Shown one piece after another: positions 51,470 to 59,631 of a stretch of 63,555 nt of DNA. Where the stretch lies: the NCBI GenBank assembly GCA_900767875.1, contig CAAGAT010000053.1:1-63555 (forward strand), in the 5' to 3' direction. Origin of the DNA: an uncultured Sutterella sp. GTDB taxonomy: Bacteria > Pseudomonadota > Gammaproteobacteria > Burkholderiales > Burkholderiaceae_F. Every line of letters starts with the position of its first letter. The stretch's first letter is position 1. The translations under genes were made by a program, and so were the position numbers. The notes under the pieces are model-generated. The model was not told the DNA's origin. It was given only the letters and a program-made list of their open reading frames with translations, and did no database searches.

Positions 51470-53482
51470 TTACGCCTTGGGCGCGTCGGACTTGTCCGAA
51501 TCGGCCGCCTTGGGGGCGTCGCCCTGGGCCTCAGGCTCCGGACGGGGCTCTTCACGAGGCTCTTGGCGAGGCTCGTCAGCAGCCTTCATTTCGGGCTCGC
51601 GGGCCTCGTCGGCCTTGTGCATATTCTTTTCGGGCGCGGCAGGCTTACTCGAGCCCGATTCGGGCGCACGGGGCGCACGCGGTTCGCGGCCGGCCAGAAT
51701 ATCGTCGATCTGCTCGCCGTCGATGGTTTCCCAATCGAGCAAGGCCTTGGCCATGCGGTGCATCTCGGGTTGATGATCCTCAATGAGCTTGCGGGCGCGG
51801 TTGTACTGCTCGTCCAAAATACGGCGGATTTCCGCGTCCACGGCCTGCATGGTCTTTTCCGAGATGTGCGTGGTCTTGGTGACCGAACGGCCGAGGAACA
51901 CTTCGCTCTCGTTTTCGGCGTAGACCATGACGCCCAACTTGTCGCTCATGCCGTAGCGCATGACCATGTCGCGGGCCATTTGGCTTGCGCGTTCAAAGTC
52001 GTTGCTCGCGCCCGTGGTCATCTGGTGCATGAACACTTCTTCGGCGATGCGGCCGCCAAAGAGAATGGCGATGCGGGTGAGCAAATAGTCGCGGTCGTAC
52101 GAGTAGCGGTCTTCTTCGGGCAGCTGCATCGTCACGCCGAGCGCGCGGCCGCGCGGGATGATCGTGACCTTGTGCACCGGATCGGACTTCGGAAGCAACT
52201 TGGCCACCAGAGCGTGACCGGATTCGTGATAGGCCGTGTTGCGCTTTTCGTCTTCGGTCATCACCATGGAGCGGCGCTCCGCACCCATCATGATCTTGTC
52301 TTTGGCGAGTTCAAAGTCGTTCATCTCCACCACGCGGCCGTTGCGGCGGGCGGCAAAAAGAGCGGCTTCGTTGACGAGGTTGGCCAAATCGGCGCCCGAA
52401 AAGCCCGGCGTGCCGCGCGCGATCACGTCGGCGCGAACGTCGCCGCCGATCGGGACCTTCTTCATGTGCACGTTCAGGATCTGTTCGCGGCCGCGGATGT
52501 CGGGAAGCGGCACCACCACCTGGCGGTCAAAGCGGCCCGGGCGCATCAGCGCCGGATCGAGCACGTCGGGACGGTTGGTGGCGGCGATCACGATGACGTT
52601 GGTGCCGGTTTCAAAGCCGTCCATTTCCACGAGCATCTGGTTGAGAGTCTGCTCGCGCTCGTCGTTGCCGCCCCCGAGGCCCGCGCCACGCTGGCGGCCC
52701 ACGGCGTCGATTTCGTCGATGAAGATAATGCAGGGGGCGTTCTTCTTGGCGTTTTCAAACATGTCGCGCACGCGGGCTGCGCCCACGCCGACGAACATTT
52801 CCACGAAGTCCGAACCCGAGATCGAAAAGAAGGGCACGCCCGCTTCGCCGGCGATGGCCTTGGCGAGAAGCGTCTTGCCAGTGCCCGGCGAGCCCACGAG
52901 CAAAATGCCGCGCGGAATGTGGCCGCCCAAGCGCTGAAAGCGCGAGGGGTCGCGCAGGAATTCAACGACTTCCTGCACGTCTTCCTTGGCTTCGTCGCAC
53001 CCGGCCACATCGGCAAAGCGCACCTTGTTGGCGGTGTCGTCGAGCATGCGGGCCTTGCTCTTACCGAAAGAGAAGGCGCCCGACTTGCCGCCCTGCATCT
53101 GACGCATGAAGAAGATCCACACGCCGATTAAAAGCAGCATCGGGAACCAACTCACGAGAATCGTCTGCAGGAACGAGGGCTCCTCTTCGGGCTTGCCGAA
53201 GACCTGCACGCCGTTTTTGCGCAGATCGTCCACCATCCACAGGTCGCCCGGGCTCGTGATCACGTACGCGGGCCCGTCGGCGGGCGTCACGGTGATCTTG
53301 CGGCCCTGCACGTCCACGCGGCGGATCTTGCCGTCCTTGGCGTCCTGCATGAACTGCGTGTAGCTCGTCTGTTCGGTCTGCATGGCCGCCTGGCCCGCGC
53401 CGTCAAACTGACGGAACACCGTAAAGAGCACGATCGCAATGAGTAACCAGACCGCGATGCGGCCGATCATTCTGTTATCCAA
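51470..53482 (-). CDS. ftsH: ATP-dependent zinc metalloprotease FtsH
   Basis: Membrane-bound AAA protease of 670 residues that degrades short-lived and misassembled proteins, including sigma-32 and LpxC in E. coli. Two membrane helices (residues about 6-24 and 103-125) flank a periplasmic domain. AAA core: LVGSPGTGKTLLAKAIAGE, Walker B IIFIDEID, and the second region RPGRFDRQV. Zinc site HESGHALVA. The last 70 residues are a Pro/Glu/Ala-rich disordered tail with repeats like EPRQEPREEPRPEPEAQ. It could influence heat-shock control of the grpE and dnaK promoters here. Confidence 0.97.
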   Translation of the reverse strand: MDNRMIGRIAVWLLIAIVLFTVFRQFDGAGQAAMQTEQTSYTQFMQDAKDGKIRRVDVQGRKITVTPADGPAYVITSPGDLWMVDDLRKNGVQVFGKPEEEPSFLQTILVSWFPMLLLIGVWIFFMRQMQGGKSGAFSFGKSKARMLDDTANKVRFADVAGCDEAKEDVQEVVEFLRDPSRFQRLGGHIPRGILLVGSPGTGKTLLAKAIAGEAGVPFFSISGSDFVEMFVGVGAARVRDMFENAKKNAPCIIFIDEIDAVGRQRGAGLGGGNDEREQTLNQMLVEMDGFETGTNVIVIAATNRPDVLDPALMRPGRFDRQVVVPLPDIRGREQILNVHMKKVPIGGDVRADVIARGTPGFSGADLANLVNEAALFAARRNGRVVEMNDFELAKDKIMMGAERRSMVMTEDEKRNTAYHESGHALVAKLLPKSDPVHKVTIIPRGRALGVTMQLPEEDRYSYDRDYLLTRIAILFGGRIAEEVFMHQMTTGASNDFERASQMARDMVMRYGMSDKLGVMVYAENESEVFLGRSVTKTTHISEKTMQAVDAEIRRILDEQYNRARKLIEDHQPEMHRMAKALLDWETIDGEQIDDILAGREPRAPRAPESGSSKPAAPEKNMHKADEAREPEMKAADEPRQEPREEPRPEPEAQGDAPKAADSDKSDAPKA

Positions 53483-53607
53483 GATATCCCTCTGTTGATT
53501 ACGGGCACCCCGTCAAGGAAATGCCCCGTCTCGAATTCTGTTGATTTGACGAAGACCGGGGGCGCCGAGAAGCGGCGCGCACCCATGTGCAGATTAAGAC
53601 TAAAGCA

Positions 53608-53630
53608 AAAGCGGCGCAATTGCCGCCTTT
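53608..53630 (-). terminator. rlmE terminator
   Basis: Short stem AAAGCGGC / GCCGCCTTT region (plus strand) ending in TTTTGC on the minus strand, between rlmE and ftsH. Confidence 0.4.
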
Positions 53631-53686
53631 GCCTTAAAAGATTGGTTAATAAACTTTGCTCGGGGCCGCGGTTTACTTGGCTCTTT

Positions 53687-54337
53687 TTACTTGGCTTTAA
53701 GGCGCCGCGCCACCACGTACATTTCCGCGCTCGAGTCACGGCTGGCGGCGGGCTTGCGCTGGGCCACGCTCACAAAGTGCCGCTTGCAGTTTTCGATGAA
53801 CTGCGAGTAGCCCGAGCCCTGAAACGCTTTGGTGACGAACACGCCCTCGGGTTTGAGGTGCTCGACGGCAAATTCCAGGGCCAGTTCGTTTAAGAGGAGA
53901 CTGGCGTTGGCGTCGACCATCGCAATGCCAGAAAGGTTCGGCGCCATGTCGCTGATGACGACGTCGAGCTTGTCGCCGGCAAGAATCTCGTTGAGCTTGT
54001 CGGCGACTTCCTGCTCGCGAAAGTCCCCCTGCAGGAACGTGACGCCGTCAATGGGTTCCATGGGCAGGATGTCCATGGCGACGATACGGCCCTTGAGCTC
54101 GCCGTTTTTGTCCGTGAGGCGCTCTCGCACGATCTGCGTCCAGCTGCCCGGGGCACTGCCCAGGTCGGCCACGTTCATGCCCGGACGGAACAGGTGTTCG
54201 GTGTCGTCAAGCTCGGTGAGCTTGTAGACCGAGCGGGCCCGGTAGCCCTCACGGCGGCTCTTTTTGACGAAGGGGTCGTTGATGTGACGCTCGATCCAAG
54301 CACGGTTGGATCGGAGTTTTTTTAGGGACTTGGGCAT
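53687..54337 (-). CDS. rlmE: 23S rRNA (uridine2552-2'-O)-methyltransferase
   Basis: SAM-dependent methylation of U2552 in the ribosomal A loop, 216 residues. Motif I NVADLGSAPGSWTQIV; the catalytic K-D-K-E set is consistent with RARSVYKL, VISDMAPNLSG, FVTKAFQG, and SSAEMYVVA. It precedes ftsH on the same strand (rlmE-ftsH pair as in E. coli) and is divergent from the YhbY-like gene. Confidence 0.96.
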   Translation of the reverse strand: MPKSLKKLRSNRAWIERHINDPFVKKSRREGYRARSVYKLTELDDTEHLFRPGMNVADLGSAPGSWTQIVRERLTDKNGELKGRIVAMDILPMEPIDGVTFLQGDFREQEVADKLNEILAGDKLDVVISDMAPNLSGIAMVDANASLLLNELALEFAVEHLKPEGVFVTKAFQGSGYSQFIENCKRHFVSVAQRKPAASRDSSAEMYVVARRLKAK

Positions 54338-54399
54338 GAAAGAATTTAGAATACACTCCGAAGCATCCGCTTTTTAGACACTACGACGCATTTTTGACA

Positions 54400-54876
54400 A
54401 TGACAGAACTCATTTTAGAGCGTAACGAAAGACTGCGCCTGCGCGCCGACGCCCACCACCTGCAGCCCGTCGTGCTCATCGGCGAAAAGGGCATGACCGA
54501 TGCGGTCATCAAGGAAATCGCCCGCGCCCTCGACGATCATGGCCTCATTAAGGTGCACGTGGCCGGGGACGATCGCGAAGAGCGCGAGACGATCTACCAC
54601 ACCGTGGCCGAGACCCTCGGCGCGGCCCGCATTCAGTCGATCGGCAAGATGCTCGTCTTTTACCGCGAGCCCGTGGAAAAAGAGGCGAGCGAAAAGGAAC
54701 TGGCCGTGAGCGCCCTGCGCGCCAAGGCCGAAAAGGGCCGGCCGGGCCCGAAAAAGCCCGCCGCCAAGAAAAAGAAGGAAGTCCTCGGTAAGCCCACGAG
54801 CGCCAAGGACGCCAAGCGCAAGAGCCGCGCCCGCACGGCCGCCAAGCGCAAGACCAAAAAGGCCTCGATGGGTTAA
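54400..54876 (+). CDS. YhbY-type CRM-domain RNA-binding protein
   Basis: A 158-residue protein. Residues about 8-90 form a CRM domain (LRADAHHLQPVVLIGEKGMTD with the GxxG loop) as in YhbY, which associates with pre-50S particles. The rest is a Lys/Ala/Arg-rich tail (KKPAAKKKKEVLG, AKRKTKKASMG), making it about 60 residues longer than E. coli YhbY (97). The start is ATG 54400, six bases after a TTG. Divergent from rlmE, another ribosome factor. Confidence 0.9.
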   Translation: MTELILERNERLRLRADAHHLQPVVLIGEKGMTDAVIKEIARALDDHGLIKVHVAGDDREERETIYHTVAETLGAARIQSIGKMLVFYREPVEKEASEKELAVSALRAKAEKGRPGPKKPAAKKKKEVLGKPTSAKDAKRKSRARTAAKRKTKKASMG

Positions 54877-54901
54877 CCCAACCCCACCCCGCCTGAACGT
54901 C

Positions 54902-54934
54902 GGCCCGCTCCTTACGCGATGAGCGGGCCTTTTT
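54902..54934 (+). terminator. Terminator after the YhbY-like gene
   Basis: Stem GGCCCGCTC / GAGCGGGCC (54902-54910, 54921-54929), 10-base loop, T5. Confidence 0.85.
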
Positions 54935-55022
54935 GTCGCCCGAAACCGGAACGCACGCTCCCTATAATTTCTCTTAACCTGTGTTTTGCGCAAATCTTTC
55001 GCGCAAAAGGAGAGTTTTCCTT

Positions 55023-56307
55023 ATGCTCCTGCGTTTTTCGGTTCAAAACTTTCTGAGCTTTCAGCACCAGTAAACGCTCGATCTGACGGCCAACGCGCGC
55101 CACGGCGAAAGCCTGGAGCGCAACGCCACGGCCACCGGCTGTCCGCTTTTTGCGCACGTTCTCAAAACCGCCGCCGTTTTCGGCCCCAACGCCTCGGGTA
55201 AAACGAACCTGCTCAAGGCCATCAAAACGCTGCGAGACATCGTGATCCGCCGGGAAGTCGTCGGCCCCAATCCGATGGAAAACATTCCGGGCTTTGCCTT
55301 CGCGGACTGGCCTTTTTCGCCCACCGGCTTTGAGATCACGCTTCTGTTGGACGGCGTTCCCTACGTCTATGCGCTGTGGGTGCGAAACGGCACCGTGCTT
55401 CGCGAGTCGCTGAGCCGGCACGCCGGCCCGGGCAAGCGCTGGCGCACGGTCTTTTCGCGCACGTTGGACGAAAACACTCCCGGCCGGAGCTACCACTACG
55501 TCTACGGCGCCGGTTTCGGCACCGGCCGAAAGGTTTTGGAAGCGCGCACGGGGGCGGACCACACCTTTCTGGGCACGGCCGCCCTCTTTGCCGTCAAGGC
55601 CGTCGAGCCCGTCTACACCTGGTTTCGGGATCTCCTTTGCGTCGTCACGGACGACAAGGAGCTCAACGCACTGGGCACGATCGAAAAAATGGCCAACGCC
55701 CCGGCCTTTAAGGATGCGGTGCTGCGGTTTCTGCGCGCGGCCGACCCGAGCCTGTCGGCCATCGGCCTTGAGCTCTACCGAGACGAGCCTTTGGGCAGGG
55801 CCCCGGATCCGAGGCTTGGCGAGGCGCCGACGCAAGACGGCTCGGGCCTCTTGCTCGTTTCTGGCGCATCGGAGCCCCAAACGGCTCCTGACGCTTTCCC
55901 TTGGCGAAGAAGCCTTGGGATTGCGGCGTTTGCTGCACTTGGCGGGCTTTTTCGTGCCGGGCGGCTGTCGAAATCGGACGCTGTGCCTGGACAATCTCGA
56001 AGCCGGTCTGCACCCGACGCTCACCGAATCGCTGCTGCGCGACTTTCAAAGCGCCGACGCCGGCCCGTCGGCCCCGCAGCTGCTCTTTACCTCACACGGC
56101 GACTTTCTGCTCGACAACGACACGGCCCGGCCCGATGCGGTGTTGCTGCGGCGCGATCAGATCTGGCTTACGGAAAAGAACGCCGAGCAAGCCAGCCTTC
56201 TGACCTGTCTGGATGACCTGGGACCGCGCAAGGCCGAGTCCATTCGCCGCGGCTATCGGCTCGGGCGCTACAAGGCCCGCAGAGCCGTGCCGCAGGACTT
56301 GTCATAA
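55023..56307 (+). pseudogene. AAA-family ATPase (abortive-infection-like), disrupted
   Basis: A complete-looking ATPase gene with two disabling changes. It opens RFSVQNFLSFQHQ, then TAA at 55071-55073 (codon 17). The frame continues with Walker A FGPNASGKTNLLKAI and core strands to about 55855, where it loses similarity; the next frame carries LSLGEEALGLRRLLHLAGFF (signature-like), LCLDNLEAGLHP (Walker B type) and LLFTSHGDFLL to 56307. Ribosome site AAAGGAGAG and a TATAAT remain upstream. The family is the COG1106-type ATPases often found in phage-defence loci. It may be recently inactivated or contain sequence errors. Confidence 0.75.
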
Positions 56308-56336
56308 ACGGTCATTTTCGGTCATTGTTCGGTCAT
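56301..56336 (+). promoter_or_regulatory. Upstream GTCAT repeat array (Pho-box-like)
   Basis: Four GTCAT units at 56301, 56311, 56321 and 56332, spaced 10-11 bp. It starts at the end of the AAA pseudogene, 185-220 bases before pit. Confidence 0.5.
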
Positions 56337-56442
56337 TTTCGACGTCAGCAAGCCCGCGTCCGCGTCTTCGGCGCGGGCTTCGCACGCTCGTTTTTGGATC
56401 AAAATCAAACGTTTTGCGCTTTTTGTCGGATTTATGACCGAG

Positions 56443-56474
56443 TTGTCATTTTTTTGTCATAAAAGTGTCATAAA
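56443..56474 (+). promoter_or_regulatory. Pho box array upstream of pit
   Basis: TTGTCATTTTT-TTGTCATAAAA-GTGTCATAAAT: three GTCAT units at exactly 11-bp spacing (56445, 56456, 56467), matching PhoB direct-repeat architecture, about 50 bases before the PiT start. Confidence 0.7.
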
Positions 56475-56521
56475 TGTCTGCGACACTGCCGTTGGATTGT
56501 TAACAACCCATCCGTGCTCAA

Positions 56522-58870
56522 ATGTTTGACTTCTATTTCGTCATCCTCGGCTTTCTGGCCGTGTTGGCGTGCTTTGACCTGTTCGTCGGCGTCAGCAACG
56601 ACGCCGTGAACTTCCTCAATTCCGCCCTAGGCTGCCGCATCGCGCGCTTCCGCACCACGATGTGGGTCGCAAGCTTCGGCGTGCTTCTCGGCGCCACCTT
56701 CTCCTCGGGCATGATGGAAATCGCCCGCTCCGGGGTCTTCCATCCGCAGCTTTTCACCTTCAACGAAATCATGATCGTGTTCTTTGCGGTCATGATCGCC
56801 GACGTGCTCCTGCTCGACACGTTCAACTCCCTGAGCCTACCCACCTCCACCACCGTTTCGATCATCTTTGAACTCTTGGGCAGTGCCCTCGCCGCAGCCC
56901 TTTACAAGATCTATTCGGAAAGCGGGAGCTTTACCTCCGTCGTGGACTTCATCAACACGGCCAAGGCCCTGACGATCATCTCGGGCATTTTGATTTCCGT
57001 GGCCGTGGCCTTCGTCTCGGGCATGGTGGTGCAGTACCTGATGCGCCTGCTCTTTACCTTCCACTTTGAGGCGATGTACAAGCGCATCGGCGGCATCTTC
57101 GGCGGCTTTTGCCTGACGGCGATCTTTTACTTCCTGGTGATGAAGGGCGCCAAGGGCGCGAGCTTCATGCACCCCGAGTGGATCGCCTGGATCAACGCCA
57201 ACACGCTTGTGATTTTGTGCACGCTCTTCATTGGCCTGTCGGTCATCTTTTCGATTCTGCTGTGGACAATCAACCTCAACATTTTCCGCATCGTCATTCT
57301 GAGCGGCACCTTTTCGCTCGCGTTTGCCTTTGCGGGCAACGACTTGGTCAACTTCGTGGGCGTGCCCCTGGCGGCTCTGGATGCCGTGCGTGACTTTATG
57401 GCCAACGGCGGCGACGGCGCGACCTACATGATGTCGCACCTTGCCGAGCCGGGCAACAAGGCCGCCACGATCTTCCTGCTCCTGTCGGGCCTCGTGATGG
57501 TCATGACGCTGTGGTTCAGCAAGAAGGCGCGCCGCGTCGTGCAGACCTCGATCAACCTTTCCTCGAGCCAGCAGGGCGAACACGAGCAGTTCGGCAGCTC
57601 GCTTCCCGGCCGCATGATCGTGCGCTACACGATGAGCCTGGGAAACGTCATCCGTCAGATTCTGCCCATGCGCGTTCAGGGCGCGCTGCACTTGCGCTTT
57701 ACGCCCCGCAAGCTCGCCCGCAACGAAGAGCCCCTGCCCTTTGACTACGTGCGCGCGTCCGTGAACCTCGTGATCAGCTCGATTCTGATTGCGTCGGCCA
57801 CGAGCCTCAAGCTCCCCCTGTCCACGACCTACGTCACCTTCATGGTCGCCATGGGCTCGAGCTTTGCCGACGGCGCCTGGGACCGTGAAACGGCCGTGTA
57901 CCGTATTTCCGGGGTTCTGACCGTCATCAGCGGCTGGTTCCTGACGGCCTTTACGGCCTGCTCGGTGGCCGCCGTCGTCTGCCTGATGGTCATGATGGGC
58001 GGCACCTACATGATGATCGCCCTGATGGTCTTCGTGATCACGATCCTGATTCGCTCCAACTTCCTCAAGAGCGCCGACGAAAAACGCCAGGCACGTCGTT
58101 TGGAAAAGGACGACTGCTACACGGTGCGCGACGCCATCAACGAGGCCGTCGGCTCGCACCTGCAGCACTCGGTGGACCTCTTTGAAGCCACCGTCAAGGC
58201 CTTCTTGGCGGACAACGAATCGGCCCTGCGCAAGATCAAGAACGAGTCGACCGAGTTCTTTGAACTCTTGAGCGCCGAGCGCAGCGTCTACTACGAGATG
58301 GCGCAGCAAAAAAAGTCCGACACCAAGCTTGACCGTGACGCGCGCTACTGCTACTACCGCGCCTACACGGGCATGCGCGTGGTGGGCAACAACCTGCAAA
58401 AGCTCACGATCACGGCCAAGGATCACGTGGCCAACCGCCACCGCGTCTACAAGGGCGAGCTCAAAGCCAATCTGCTGCAACTTGCCGGTGACCTGCAAAA
58501 GCTCGGGCGCTCCGTCAAGGGCCGTCACGCGCTTGAGGGCGTGACCCTGAACGGCAACGACATCATTCAGTCGATTGACCGCATGCAGGAAAACCTGCTC
58601 TCCTCGATCGCCACCGAGCAGATCTCGATGCGCGGCTGCGAGCTCTACCTCAACTTCCTGCAGTTTGCCCGCGAGCTCGTCAACCGCTACAGCATCGTGG
58701 CGGTGCTGCAGCGCGAACTCAACGACTTGTGCGACCGCGCCAAGACAGAGGATGAGGCCGCTCAGGCAAGCAAGCCCAAGGAGCCCACGCCCCCGGCGCC
58801 TCCGGCCAAGGCCGCGCAAAACATCCTGCGCGCCCTACATGTGACCGGGTTCGGGAAGAAATCCCAGTAA
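56522..58870 (+). CDS. PiT-family inorganic phosphate transporter
   Basis: Phosphate:cation symporter of 782 residues. The two PiT signature repeats are present: LFVGVSNDAVNFLNSALG at the N-terminus (about residues 18-37) and LKLPLSTTYVTFMVAMGSSFADGAW (about 440-465), with ten or so membrane helices. Residues about 520-760 form a cytosolic helical region (DAINEAVGSHLQHSVDLFEATVKAF) resembling PhoU-like bundles, then a Pro/Ala-rich tail. Much larger than E. coli PitA (499). A Pho-box array lies just upstream, suggesting phosphate-starvation control. Confidence 0.92.
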   Translation: MFDFYFVILGFLAVLACFDLFVGVSNDAVNFLNSALGCRIARFRTTMWVASFGVLLGATFSSGMMEIARSGVFHPQLFTFNEIMIVFFAVMIADVLLLDTFNSLSLPTSTTVSIIFELLGSALAAALYKIYSESGSFTSVVDFINTAKALTIISGILISVAVAFVSGMVVQYLMRLLFTFHFEAMYKRIGGIFGGFCLTAIFYFLVMKGAKGASFMHPEWIAWINANTLVILCTLFIGLSVIFSILLWTINLNIFRIVILSGTFSLAFAFAGNDLVNFVGVPLAALDAVRDFMANGGDGATYMMSHLAEPGNKAATIFLLLSGLVMVMTLWFSKKARRVVQTSINLSSSQQGEHEQFGSSLPGRMIVRYTMSLGNVIRQILPMRVQGALHLRFTPRKLARNEEPLPFDYVRASVNLVISSILIASATSLKLPLSTTYVTFMVAMGSSFADGAWDRETAVYRISGVLTVISGWFLTAFTACSVAAVVCLMVMMGGTYMMIALMVFVITILIRSNFLKSADEKRQARRLEKDDCYTVRDAINEAVGSHLQHSVDLFEATVKAFLADNESALRKIKNESTEFFELLSAERSVYYEMAQQKKSDTKLDRDARYCYYRAYTGMRVVGNNLQKLTITAKDHVANRHRVYKGELKANLLQLAGDLQKLGRSVKGRHALEGVTLNGNDIIQSIDRMQENLLSSIATEQISMRGCELYLNFLQFARELVNRYSIVAVLQRELNDLCDRAKTEDEAAQASKPKEPTPPAPPAKAAQNILRALHVTGFGKKSQ

Positions 58871-58890
58871 GCGGCCCCTGACGCTAGCCG

Positions 58891-58931
58891 ACGCCTCGTA
58901 CAATCCTTGTGGATTGTGCGGGGCGTTTTTC
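58891..58931 (+). terminator. pit terminator
   Basis: Arms ACGCCTCGTACAATCC / GGATTGTGCGGGGCGT (16 bp with G-T pairs), loop TTGT, T5. Confidence 0.85.
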
Positions 58932-58965
58932 TTGAGGCCCCCACCAAAATTTGGGAAAGAAGACG

Positions 58966-59631
58966 ATGACTGAGCGCGGTTTGATTTTGTTTGATCTGGA
59001 CGGAACCCTGGCCGACAGCGCGCCGGGGCTCTCGGCTGCGGCCAATGAGATGCGCCGGCGCCGGAGTCTATCGCCCCTGCCTTACGAGGCCTTACGCGAG
59101 CACTGCGGCAGCGGGGCGGCGGGCCTCATTTGGGCCGGGCTGCGCCTCACGCCGCAAGCGGCCGTCTTTGAGGCCACCAAGCGCGAGTTTCTGACCTACT
59201 ACGCGCAGATCATGATGGAAAAAAGCACCCTGTTTGCGGGCGTCACCGACATGCTGACCAAGCTCACGCGCCGGGGCCTCACCTGGGGCATCGTCACCAA
59301 CAAAGTCATTGACCTGGCCCGGCCCCTGTGTGAAGCCAAAGGCCTGGCCGATCAGGCCGCCTGCATCCTTTCGGGCCAGACGCTGGGCGCGCCCAAGCCA
59401 GCCCCCGACGCCCTCTTGTTGGCCATGAAGACCCTGGGCTTTACGGCGGGCGAGACGATTTACGTCGGGGACGACGCGCGCGACGCGCAGGCCGCGCACA
59501 ACGCGGGCGTGGCGTTTGTGGCCGCGGGCTGGGGTTACACGGGAAGTGGCTTGGATGTGAGCCGCTGGGGGGCGGCGCAGGTGGCCGGCCGCGTGGCCGA
59601 CCTGCCCGCCATCTGCGAAGGACTGCTTTAA
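58966..59631 (+). CDS. gph: HAD-family phosphoglycolate phosphatase-like protein
   Basis: Haloacid-dehalogenase hydrolase of 221 residues. Motif I LILFDLDGTLADSAPGL (nucleophile DxD), motif II WGIVTNKV, motif III/IV KPAPDALLLAMKTL and YVGDDARDAQAAHNAG. The cap domain is the helical C1 type of Gph. The start at ATG 58966 has GGGAAAGAAG upstream. Specificity for phosphoglycolate is by family; other sugar phosphates are possible. Its stop overlaps the convergent uvrB stop by four bases. Confidence 0.88.
   Translation: MTERGLILFDLDGTLADSAPGLSAAANEMRRRRSLSPLPYEALREHCGSGAAGLIWAGLRLTPQAAVFEATKREFLTYYAQIMMEKSTLFAGVTDMLTKLTRRGLTWGIVTNKVIDLARPLCEAKGLADQAACILSGQTLGAPKPAPDALLLAMKTLGFTAGETIYVGDDARDAQAAHNAGVAFVAAGWGYTGSGLDVSRWGAAQVAGRVADLPAICEGLL

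Noticed and set aside
56301..56474. CRISPR-like short repeats
   Set aside because: Units of 10-11 bp with no spacers; they match Pho-box direct repeats.
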